Shown: in pieces, positions 18,564 to 25,451 of the stretch
Layout of the letters: the number at the start of each line of letters is the position of its first letter
Position numbering within the stretch: position 1 is the stretch's first letter
Assembly (NCBI RefSeq): GCF_900157365.1
Contig: NZ_FUEZ01000004.1
Location: 4,060,966-4,124,965 of the forward strand
DNA length: 64,000 nt
Origin: Mycobacterium numidiamassiliense
GTDB lineage: Bacteria > Actinomycetota > Actinomycetes > Mycobacteriales > Mycobacteriaceae
Direction: 5' to 3'
Notes under the pieces: model-generated
Told to the model about the DNA's origin: nothing
Seen by the model: the letters and a program-made list of their open reading frames with translations, nothing else
The model's database searches: none
Position numbers and translations under genes: made by a program

Positions 18564-18953
18564 GTGGCCACGTGGAACGACGTCGCCCGCATCGCAGGTG
18601 AGCTCCCGCTGACCTCCGAGCAGTCACCGCGCGACTGGCGGGTCGGCAAGAAATTGCTGGCGTGGGAACGGCCGCTGCGCCCCTCCGACCGCGACGCCCT
18701 GACCGCGCGGGGAACACAGCCCCCCGAGGGCGACATCCTCGGGGTGCGGGTCGCCGATGAGGGCGTGAAATTCGCGCTGATCAACGACGATCCGGCGGTG
18801 TACTTCACCACCCCGCATTTCGACGGCTATGCGGCCGTTTTGGTCATACTCGACGCGATCGACGTCGCCGACCTCGAGGAACTCATCACCGAGGCCTGGC
18901 TGAAGCAGGCACCCAGGAAACTGGTCCAGGAGTTCCTCGCCGATTCGCGCTAG
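18564..18953 (+). CDS. MmcQ/YjbR family protein (Rv2570-like)
   Basis: 129-residue protein of the MmcQ/YjbR family, a small DNA-binding-like fold of unknown role. Family features visible are the D-W-R-V-G-K-K-L-L-A-W-E-R start region, a VKFALINDDP strand and the YFTTPHFDGYAAVLV core, with L-E-E-L-I-T-E-A-W near the end. The GTG at 18564 gives MATWNDVARIA. It stands alone, divergent from the transglutaminase gene with 138 bases between, and converges with the FUSC transporter gene. Confidence 0.8.
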   Translation: MATWNDVARIAGELPLTSEQSPRDWRVGKKLLAWERPLRPSDRDALTARGTQPPEGDILGVRVADEGVKFALINDDPAVYFTTPHFDGYAAVLVILDAIDVADLEELITEAWLKQAPRKLVQEFLADSR

Positions 18954-18957
18954 CCGC

Positions 18958-20025
18958 TCAGTCCTGGCGCAGGTCGATCATGTGTTGCAGGTCGTCGATG
19001 CAGGCCTGCACGACGTCGGCGATGACCACCTGGAGTCTTCCTTGCGCGGTGGTGAACAGCGTCGACGCATGCCCTCGCGCGATCTCGACGTGGGCGGTCG
19101 CGGCGATGGGATCGGAGTCGGCGCGCGCGATCGCCTTCGCCAGGTCGCCGACCACGGCCTCGACGGGCTGCGGAAGCCGGTCGGCGCCGTCGCCGACGGC
19201 GGGCACGACGACGCGGGCCAACTGCAGCACGGAGCCGGCCAGCAGGGCCAATTGCACCGCCTGGTGATTCGCGCGCTGCACGGCGTTGCGCAGGCCCCAG
19301 CGCCGTGGCGCCGTCCACGCCACCTGACGCGCCGTGGCGCGGGCCTGCAGCAGCGCGCTCAGCTGTTCGTGAACGCGGTCGACGGCCGGCAGCGGCCAGT
19401 CGGGCGCGGGCGCGCGGCGGCCGCTGGCGAGATCGGCGGTTCGGTCCAGCACCCGGTGCAGGGTCGCCAGCACGCCAATGCGCGCGCTGCGCACCACCTC
19501 CAGCGGGTCAGCCGGGAACAGCAGCACGGCGAACACCAACGCGACGCCGCCTCCGATCAGCGCGTCATCGATGCGTTCCCAGCCGACGCCGCTGCGGTAC
19601 AGGGCCAGCACCAGGATCGAGGACACCACGGTCTGGTTGGCGAACATCATTCCCTGCCCGATGTAGCCCTGACCGATGAAGACCGCGGCCAACAGCGCGA
19701 TCAGCGCGGCAACCGTGATGGACAGGGCGCCCGGCCCGAGCAGGCTCTGCACCAGGGCACCCGTGCCGATCCCCAACGTCACACCGACGATCATCTGGAT
19801 GGCGCGTTGCGCGCGCAGGACGTTGCTGGTCGACAGCGACACCGCCGCGGCGATCGGCGCGAAGAACGGCTGCGGGTGCGCAAGCACATCGCGTGCGACA
19901 TACCAGGCGAGGCCTGCCGCCACCGAGGTCTGCAGCAGGTTGAACCACACGCTGCGGATCCGTTTCAGACCTTCGACGATCGCGGCCATGCCCGCGGAGG
20001 GCCGCATCAGCAGCGAAGTGCTCAT
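18958..20025 (-). CDS. FUSC family membrane protein (aromatic acid exporter-like, Rv2571c-like)
   Basis: 355-residue membrane protein. About six hydrophobic helices occupy residues 25-170, including AQRAIQMIVGVTLGIGTGALV, typical of the FUSC/ArAE exporter family. A soluble helical part follows to the C-terminus. These proteins are thought to move aromatic or other small organic acids out of the cell, but the substrate is unknown here. The ATG at 20023-20025 is well placed and the gene is isolated from its neighbours by short gaps. Confidence 0.82.
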   Translation of the reverse strand: MSTSLLMRPSAGMAAIVEGLKRIRSVWFNLLQTSVAAGLAWYVARDVLAHPQPFFAPIAAAVSLSTSNVLRAQRAIQMIVGVTLGIGTGALVQSLLGPGALSITVAALIALLAAVFIGQGYIGQGMMFANQTVVSSILVLALYRSGVGWERIDDALIGGGVALVFAVLLFPADPLEVVRSARIGVLATLHRVLDRTADLASGRRAPAPDWPLPAVDRVHEQLSALLQARATARQVAWTAPRRWGLRNAVQRANHQAVQLALLAGSVLQLARVVVPAVGDGADRLPQPVEAVVGDLAKAIARADSDPIAATAHVEIARGHASTLFTTAQGRLQVVIADVVQACIDDLQHMIDLRQD

Positions 20026-20072
20026 GACGCTTACTTACCGCAGGGCGAGCGGGCGCGGCAAACCCGGGTGAG

Positions 20073-20507
20073 TTAGTTGCGCTGCAACTCGAACAGCGGT
20101 ATCACCCGGCTGGTCTTGGACTGATAGTCGGCGAAGCCCGGCGCCGCCGCGGCCACCTTCGCGAACAGCTCATCGCGCTCGGCGGGCGGCAATTCACGCG
20201 CCGTGACGTCATAGGCCTCGGTGCCGACCTCGACGTGCGCCGCCGGCTTGGCCCGCAGGTTGTGCACCCACGCCGGGTTGTTCGGGGCACCCGCAAAGGA
20301 GCCGATGATGATGAGCTTGCCGTCGACGTTGAAATAGGCCAGCGGCGATACCCGCTGCTGGCCGGACTTGGCTCCCGTCGTCGTCAGGAGCAACAGGTCC
20401 GCATCGGCGAATTGCCCGCCGACCTTGCCGCCGTTGGCGCGGAACTCGTCGGCGATGGCGTTGTTGAATGCGTTGATCGTTTCGGCGTCCGGGAATCCAT
20501 CGGTCAT
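20073..20507 (-). CDS. F420-dependent nitroreductase-family (Ddn-like) oxidoreductase
   Basis: 144-residue protein of the deazaflavin-dependent nitroreductase family, a split-barrel fold expanded in mycobacteria; relatives use reduced F420 to reduce quinones or nitro compounds. Visible signatures: the F-R-A-N-G-G-K-V-G start, LLLLTTTGAKSGQQR-x-S-P-L, and the N-N-P-A-W-V-H-N-L-R motif that frames the F420 phosphate pocket. Its ATG overlaps the aspS stop by four bases, so it is co-translated with aspS. The cofactor is inferred from the family only. Confidence 0.85.
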   Translation of the reverse strand: MTDGFPDAETINAFNNAIADEFRANGGKVGGQFADADLLLLTTTGAKSGQQRVSPLAYFNVDGKLIIIGSFAGAPNNPAWVHNLRAKPAAHVEVGTEAYDVTARELPPAERDELFAKVAAAAPGFADYQSKTSRVIPLFELQRN

Positions 20508-22285
20508 GTCTGGTCAACTTTCTTCGGCCTGGCGTCTATTCCGGACTCCTTGCGCTGCTGTGCGGTGATCGGCGCGGGTGCGTCGGTCAGCGGGTCGACG
20601 CCGCCGCCGGTCTTCGGGAACGCGATCACCTCGCGGATGGAATCCACCCCGGACAGCAGCGCGTTGATCCGGTCCCAGCCGAACGCGATCCCGCCGTGTG
20701 GAGGCGCGCCGAAAGTGAACGCCTCCAACAGGAATCCGAACTTCTCCTGCGCTTCGGCCTTGTCCAGGCCCATCACCGCGAAGACCCGCTCCTGGATGTC
20801 GCGGCGATGGATACGAATTGAGCCGCCCCCGATCTCGTTGCCGTTGCAGACGATGTCGTAGGCGTCGGCCAGCACGCTGCCCGGATCGGAGTCGAGGGCG
20901 GCTTCGAATTCGGGCTTGGGCGAGGTGAACGCGTGGTGCACCGCGGTCCATGCCCCGGAGCCGACGGCTACGTCCCCGGCCGCGGTGGCGTCCTCCGCGG
21001 GCTCGAACAGCGGCGGGTCGACGACCCAGACGAACGCCCAGGCGTCCGGGTCGATCAGCCCCAGCCGGCTGGCGATCTCGCCGCGCGCGGCACCCAGCAG
21101 CGCCCGGGAAGTTTTGACCGGGCCGGCGGAGAAGAAGACGCAGTCCCCCGGGCTGGCGCCGACATGCGCGGCCAGCCCGTCGCGCTCGGCATCGGAAAGG
21201 TTTTTGGCCACCGGGCCGCCCAGCGTGCCGTCGTCAGCAACCAGCACGTAGGCCAGTCCGCGGTGCCCGCGTTGTTTGGCCCACTCCTGCCAGCCGTCCA
21301 GCGTCCGTCGCGGCTGCGAGGCCCCGCCGGGCATCACCACTGCGCCGACGTAGGGCGCCTGGAACACCCGAAATGTGGTGTCGGAGAAAAATTCTGTGCA
21401 CTCGACGAGCTCCAGCCCAAAGCGTAGGTCGGGCTTGTCGGAGCCGAACCGGCTCATGGCCTCGGCGTAGCTGATCCGCGGGATCGGCGTCGGAAGCTGA
21501 TAGCCGATCAGTGCCCACAGCGCGGTCAGGATCTCCTCGGCAACCGCGACGATGTCCTCGGTGTCGATGAAGCTCATCTCCATGTCGAGCTGGGTGAACT
21601 CGGGCTGGCGGTCGGCGCGGAAATCTTCGTCGCGATAGCACCGGGCGATCTGGTAGTAGCGCTCCATGCCGGCCACCATCAGCAGCTGCTTGAACAGCTG
21701 CGGGCTCTGCGGCAGGGCATAGAACGAACCGGGGTGCAACCTGGCCGGCACCAGGAAGTCGCGCGCCCCCTCCGGTGTCGAGCGGGTGATCGTCGGCGTC
21801 TCGATCTCGACGAAGTCGTGGCGCGCCAGCACCGAACGTGCGGCCGCATTCACCTTGGAGCGCAATCGGATTGCCGCGGCGGGCTCGTCGCGGCGCAGAT
21901 CGAGGTAGCGGTACTTCAACCGCAACTCCTCGCCGGCGGGCTCATCGAACTGGAACGGCAGCGGGGCGGCCTCGCCGAGCACGGTCAGCTTCGTGGCGTT
22001 GACCTCGATGTCGCCGGTGGCGATCTCGGGGTTGGCGTTGCCTTCGGGGCGGACCTCCACCACACCGGAGACGGCGACACAGAATTCGGCACGCAGCCGG
22101 TGCGCCTGCGCGAGCACGTCCGGTGCGCGAAACACCACCTGTGCGACGCCGGAGGCATCCCGCAGGTCGATGAAGATGACACCGCCGTGGTCGCGGCGGC
22201 GAGCCACCCAGCCCGCCAGGATCACCTGCTGGCCGGCGTCGCTACTTCTCAGCGAACCTGCGGTGTGGCTGCGCAGCACAAACAC
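20504..22285 (-). CDS. aspS: aspartyl-tRNA(Asp/Asn) synthetase
   Basis: 593-residue bacterial-type AspRS, which in mycobacteria is non-discriminating because Asn-tRNA is made by transamidation. It has the N-terminal OB anticodon-binding domain (GWVARRRDHGGVIFIDLRD), class II motif 2 (RCYRDEDFRADRQPEF), the bacterial GAD insertion and motif 3 (GGIAFGWDR). I chose the GTG at 22283-22285, which gives the MFVLRSH start known in mycobacteria and has GGGGA upstream; the frame runs on 59 codons further but without conservation. Confidence 0.96.
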   Translation of the reverse strand: MFVLRSHTAGSLRSSDAGQQVILAGWVARRRDHGGVIFIDLRDASGVAQVVFRAPDVLAQAHRLRAEFCVAVSGVVEVRPEGNANPEIATGDIEVNATKLTVLGEAAPLPFQFDEPAGEELRLKYRYLDLRRDEPAAAIRLRSKVNAAARSVLARHDFVEIETPTITRSTPEGARDFLVPARLHPGSFYALPQSPQLFKQLLMVAGMERYYQIARCYRDEDFRADRQPEFTQLDMEMSFIDTEDIVAVAEEILTALWALIGYQLPTPIPRISYAEAMSRFGSDKPDLRFGLELVECTEFFSDTTFRVFQAPYVGAVVMPGGASQPRRTLDGWQEWAKQRGHRGLAYVLVADDGTLGGPVAKNLSDAERDGLAAHVGASPGDCVFFSAGPVKTSRALLGAARGEIASRLGLIDPDAWAFVWVVDPPLFEPAEDATAAGDVAVGSGAWTAVHHAFTSPKPEFEAALDSDPGSVLADAYDIVCNGNEIGGGSIRIHRRDIQERVFAVMGLDKAEAQEKFGFLLEAFTFGAPPHGGIAFGWDRINALLSGVDSIREVIAFPKTGGGVDPLTDAPAPITAQQRKESGIDARPKKVDQT

Positions 22286-22346
22286 TCCCCTTTTTTGCCT
22301 GGATTGACCGACTGACCAGTCTAAGGGGCGGTGTAATTTCGGCTGT

Positions 22347-23234
22347 ATCGCTACCAACATTGCCCTCGTCGGTCCCGGCGCGGTCGGAACGACGGTCGCC
22401 GCCCTGCTGTACAAAGCCGGGCATCCGGTGCTGGTGTGCGGCCGCACCCCGCGCGACAGCATCGAACTGCGGCCCGACGGCCAAAATCCGATCGTGGTGC
22501 CCGGACCGGTTCACACCGATCCCGCTCAGGTGGCCGGCCCGGCCGACTTCGTGGTGCTTGCGGTGAAGGCCACGCAGAACGAGGACGCGGCCGCCTGGCT
22601 GGCCCGCCTGTGCGATGGGCACACCATCGTCGCCGTCCTGCAAAACGGCGTCGAGCAGGTCGAACAGGTCCAGCCGCTGTGCCCGTCGTCGCCGGTGGTC
22701 CCGGGCATCGTGTGGTACTCCGCGGAGACCCAGCCGCCGGGCTGGGTGCGGCTGCGCACCGAGGCCGCCCTGGTGCTGCCTGCCGGCCCCCAGGCCGAGG
22801 CGCTCGCCGAACTGCTGCGCGGGGCCGGCTGCCGGGTGGACAACGATCCCGACTTCATCACGGCCGCCTGGCGCAAGCTGCTCACCAATGCGCTGGCCGG
22901 ATTCATGGCGCTGTCGGGGCGGCGCTCCGGCATGTTCCGCCGCGACGACGTCGCCGCGCTGTCGCGCGAGTATGTGGCCGAGTGTTTGGCCGTCGCGCGG
23001 GCCGAGGGCGCCCAGCTGCCCGACGGCGTGGTCGACGAGTTGGTCGGCCTGTTCCGGGCGGCACCCGTTGACATGGGCACGTCGATACTGGCCGATCGGG
23101 TAAGCAACCGGCCGATGGAATGGGACCTGCGCAACGGGGTGATCGCGCGGAAGGGCCGCGCGCACAACCTGGCCACACCGATCAGCGACGTGCTGGTGCC
23201 GCTGCTGGCCGCGGCCAGCGACGGCCCGGGCTAG
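22347..23234 (+). CDS. ketopantoate reductase family protein (PanE/ApbA-like, Rv2573-like), apparent ATC start
   Basis: About 295 residues. The Rossmann motif VGPGAVGTTVAALL is encoded from about 22362, followed by VLAVKATQN, LQNGVEQ and the C-terminal RKLLTNALAGF segment of 2-dehydropantoate 2-reductases. No ATG, GTG or TTG exists in frame between the stop at 22305-22307 and the GTG at 22428, which lies inside the conserved domain. The codon at the position of the family start is ATC (22347-22349). Either an ATC start is used or the G has been miscalled. A TAATTT box at 22334-22339 sits seven bases before this ATC, as in leaderless mycobacterial genes. The role in pantothenate synthesis is family-based only. 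Confidence 0.8.
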   Translation: MATNIALVGPGAVGTTVAALLYKAGHPVLVCGRTPRDSIELRPDGQNPIVVPGPVHTDPAQVAGPADFVVLAVKATQNEDAAAWLARLCDGHTIVAVLQNGVEQVEQVQPLCPSSPVVPGIVWYSAETQPPGWVRLRTEAALVLPAGPQAEALAELLRGAGCRVDNDPDFITAAWRKLLTNALAGFMALSGRRSGMFRRDDVAALSREYVAECLAVARAEGAQLPDGVVDELVGLFRAAPVDMGTSILADRVSNRPMEWDLRNGVIARKGRAHNLATPISDVLVPLLAAASDGPG

Positions 23235-23244
23235 ATTGAGCGCC

Positions 23245-23760
23245 ATGCACCCCTGCGAGCGCGTCGATCTGGACTTCGTCGACCCGGATTCTGGTAAAGC
23301 GCCGTTCGTCTTCCGCAACAGTGTCGACCTGGCCATCACGCCCGAGCAGGTGTTCGAGGTGCTCGCCGACGCGCAGGCCTGGCCGCGCTGGGCGTCGGTG
23401 ATCACCAAGGTCACCTGGACCAGCCCCGCGCCGCGCGGCGTCGGCACCACCCGCCTCGTCGAGATGCGCGGGGGGCTCGTCGGCGACGAAGAGTTCATCG
23501 CGTGGGAACCGTTCACCCACATGGCATTTCGGTTCAACGAATGCTCGACACGATCCGTGGCAGCCTTCGCCGAGGACTACCGGATCGAGGTCATCCCGGG
23601 CGGCTGCCGGCTGACCTGGACGATGTCACAGAAACCCGCGGGCCCGGCGCGGCTGGCGATGGTCGTCGTCGGACCGTTGCTGAACCTGGGGCTGCGCCGG
23701 TTTCTGCGTAACCTGCGCAGCTACACCGACGCCCGGTTCTCGGCGACGCAACCGCGTTAG
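23245..23760 (+). CDS. SRPBCC (polyketide cyclase/START-like) family protein (Rv2574-like)
   Basis: 171-residue protein with the START-like SRPBCC fold, a hydrophobic-cavity lipid or polyketide binding fold. Visible: V-D-L-A-I-T-P-E-Q-V-F-E-V-L-A-D at the first strand and helix, W-P-R-W-A-S-V, and the C-terminal helix LLNLGLRRFLRNLR. The ATG at 23245 is preferred over the TTG three codons upstream. It follows the ketopantoate reductase gene by ten bases and is probably co-transcribed. No ligand can be named. Confidence 0.8.
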   Translation: MHPCERVDLDFVDPDSGKAPFVFRNSVDLAITPEQVFEVLADAQAWPRWASVITKVTWTSPAPRGVGTTRLVEMRGGLVGDEEFIAWEPFTHMAFRFNECSTRSVAAFAEDYRIEVIPGGCRLTWTMSQKPAGPARLAMVVVGPLLNLGLRRFLRNLRSYTDARFSATQPR

Positions 23761-23793
23761 GCTGACTCGACCGACCTGATCTGGGAGCGTGCG

Positions 23794-23925
23794 ATGACCT
23801 TCAACGAGGGTATGCAGATCGACACCAGCACCGCGTCGTCCTCCGGCGGCGGGGGTGGCATGGGGATGGCCATCGGGTTGGATGACATAATATACGACTT
23901 CCTCCAATATCCAGTGGGTATCTAG
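23794..23925 (+). pseudogene. N-terminal stub of the zinc metallopeptidase (Rv2575-like), cut by adaptor sequence
   Basis: The ATG at 23794 starts MTFNEGMQIDTS followed by a serine and glycine-rich stretch to about 23880, the expected N-terminus of the YpfJ-type neutral zinc metallopeptidase found downstream at 24050. From about 23881 the reading enters non-genomic sequence and stops at TAG 23923-23925. The transmembrane helix expected next in this family is missing. The interruption is an assembly artefact, not a real pseudogene. Confidence 0.75.
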
Positions 23926-24045
23926 TTCGTTTACAAGTAAAGCAGGCAGCCAGTATTTTAGGGTCTTTTTTTCGAGCAGAAGACGGCATACGAGGTCTAG
24001 TACGGTCTAGGGGGCTCGGAGGTGTGAATAAGAGATAAGAGACAG
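23881..24045. other. Illumina/Nextera adaptor read-through left in the assembly
   Basis: Bases 23975-23994 equal 20 bases of the Illumina P7 primer (AGCAGAAGACGGCATACGAG). The next two bases stand where P7 has AT. Then 23997-24004 is CTAGTACG, the i7 adaptor form of Nextera index N702. From 24005 the Nextera read 2 transposase sequence follows with errors and ends in AAGAGACAG at 24037-24045, where genomic sequence resumes. Upstream is a T-run (23966-23972), as expected when a read runs past P7, and AT-rich junk back to about 23881. The left edge is approximate. Confidence 0.96.
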
Positions 24046-24049
24046 GATC

Positions 24050-24781
24050 ATGCCCCCGCCGCAAACGAACACCCGGGACGTCTCGGCGCCGGGGTTCGAC
24101 CTGAGCCAGTGCAAGACCGGCGCCGACGCCAACAAATACGTGCAGTGCCGGGTGATCGCGGCGGGCAACTCGGTGGACGCGGTGTGGCATCAGCTGATGC
24201 CCAAGTACACCCGGCCCCATGTGCGGTTGTTCAGCGGATCGGTCGACACCGGCTGCGGGCCGGCCACCACCGCGGTGGGGCCGTTCTACTGCCCGGTGGA
24301 CCAGACCGCGTATTTCGACACCGACTTCTTCCAGGAGCTGGTCGACAAATTCGGTTCCAGCGGTGGACCATTCGCTCAGGAATACGTGGTGGCCCACGAA
24401 TACGGCCACCACGTGCAGCAGCTGCAGGGAATCCTGGGCCGCTCCCAACAGGGTGCGCAGGGCGCCGGCGGTAACGGCGTGCGCACCGAGTTGCAGGCGG
24501 ACTGCTACGCGGGCATCTGGGCGCACTACGCGTCGACGGTGAAGCAGGAGAGCACCGGCGTGCCCTACCTACAACCGTTGAGCGATCAGGACATTCAGGA
24601 CGCCCTGTCGGCCGCGGCGTCGGTGGGCGACGACCGCATTCAGAAGGAAACGAGCGGACGGGTCAATCCCGAGTCGTGGACGCACGGGTCGGCCGCGCAG
24701 CGCCAGAAGTGGTTCACCACCGGCTACCAGAGCGGTGATCCGCATCAGTGCGACACCTTCGCCGCGCAGAACCTCGGCTAG
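24050..24781 (+). CDS. neutral zinc metallopeptidase (YpfJ-like, Rv2575-like), 5' end lost
   Basis: 243 residues of the putative neutral zinc metallopeptidase family, probably an extracytoplasmic enzyme. It has APGFDLSQC, the YFDTDFFQEL region, the HEYGHHVQ zinc motif (HExxH), ELQADCYAGIWAHY with the third ligand glutamate or aspartate region, and the C-terminal W-T-H-G-S-A-A-Q-R-x-x-W-F motif. The ATG used here is only the first available one; the true start is at 23794, before the adaptor insertion. Family members have a membrane anchor between the two pieces, which is missing from this assembly. Confidence 0.88.
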   Translation: MPPPQTNTRDVSAPGFDLSQCKTGADANKYVQCRVIAAGNSVDAVWHQLMPKYTRPHVRLFSGSVDTGCGPATTAVGPFYCPVDQTAYFDTDFFQELVDKFGSSGGPFAQEYVVAHEYGHHVQQLQGILGRSQQGAQGAGGNGVRTELQADCYAGIWAHYASTVKQESTGVPYLQPLSDQDIQDALSAAASVGDDRIQKETSGRVNPESWTHGSAAQRQKWFTTGYQSGDPHQCDTFAAQNLG

Positions 24782-24791
24782 ATTTTCGACC

Positions 24792-24914
24792 GAACTGCAC
24801 TGCTCCTACGGCACGCTGCGCCAGCCGGAGGTGCAGCGTGCGACATTCGGCCGCGAGGTGCCCGGCCACGCCGGCGCCATCGTGGCATGCGACCAGAACT
24901 ACGTCCCTGACTAA
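24792..24914 (+). pseudogene. fragment resembling an AIG2-like / gamma-glutamylcyclotransferase N-terminus
   Basis: In the frame ending at TAA 24912-24914 the peptide contains C-S-Y-G-T-L-R-Q-P-E-V-Q-R-A-T-F-G-R. This closely resembles the YGTLR motif and following helix of gamma-glutamylcyclotransferase-fold (AIG2-like) proteins. No start codon fits, the catalytic glutamate region and most of the roughly 120-residue domain are missing, and the frame ends after about 40 codons. It follows the metallopeptidase stop directly. I read it as a gene remnant; another assembly fault is possible because an adaptor lies 750 bases away. Confidence 0.45.
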
Positions 24915-25363
24915 CCCGGCCGGGCCGCGCAAGTCACAGTGGTGCTGGCGTCCTGGTGTGCGACCACCTGGCCGTCGACCGCGATCTCGCAGTGAAACGA
25001 CGCCGGGCCATTCCCGGAATCCGGCCAGTGCAGCATGCCGCTGGCGTTGATGCTCGCCCACTGGTTCGGGTTCGCCAAGGTGACGGTGTAGACGACCGGC
25101 GTTCCGCCGCTGAGCGGGGCCTGCAGGCTGGTCATGAACTTCGACGGGTCCGCGTTGTAGGCCGCCTGGCTGGGCGGATCGGAACTCACATACGAGACGG
25201 TGGCGGTCAGATTGTTGGGGCTGCTCACGGTGTAGGTGACCTGGTGGCCGGCCGGGTCCGCATGCGCTGCGACCGGCCCGATCGTTGCTTGGGCGGCCGC
25301 CACAAACGTTGCCGCGCATCCAGCCGCAAAGAACCCGCTGGCCACTTTTCGCACGTTCGTCAT
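24911..25363 (-). CDS. secreted conserved mycobacterial protein (Rv2576c-like)
   Basis: 150-residue protein with an N-terminal signal peptide (basic TNVRK, hydrophobic stretch, likely cleavage after PVAAHA near residue 31). The mature part begins DPAGHQVTYTVSS and looks all-beta, with two cysteines late in the sequence that may pair. No catalytic motif is seen and the family is uncharacterised and mycobacterial. I chose the ATG at 25361-25363; the frame is open much further upstream, but the signal peptide fixes this start. It is divergent from the acid phosphatase gene, with 88 bases between. Confidence 0.8.
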   Translation of the reverse strand: MTNVRKVASGFFAAGCAATFVAAAQATIGPVAAHADPAGHQVTYTVSSPNNLTATVSYVSSDPPSQAAYNADPSKFMTSLQAPLSGGTPVVYTVTLANPNQWASINASGMLHWPDSGNGPASFHCEIAVDGQVVAHQDASTTVTCAARPG

Positions 25364-25451
25364 ATCGAAAACGCTACCGGATTCGTTACCGACGATCCGG
25401 CGTTCACCGCCTGATACGCCAGGGGTCGCCCGGCTCAGGTATGAAGCATGC

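Noticed and set aside
23881..23965. AT-rich patch that could suggest horizontal transfer or a phage attachment scar
   Set aside because: It adjoins a T-run and a P7/Nextera adaptor, so it is low-quality read-through, not genomic DNA.
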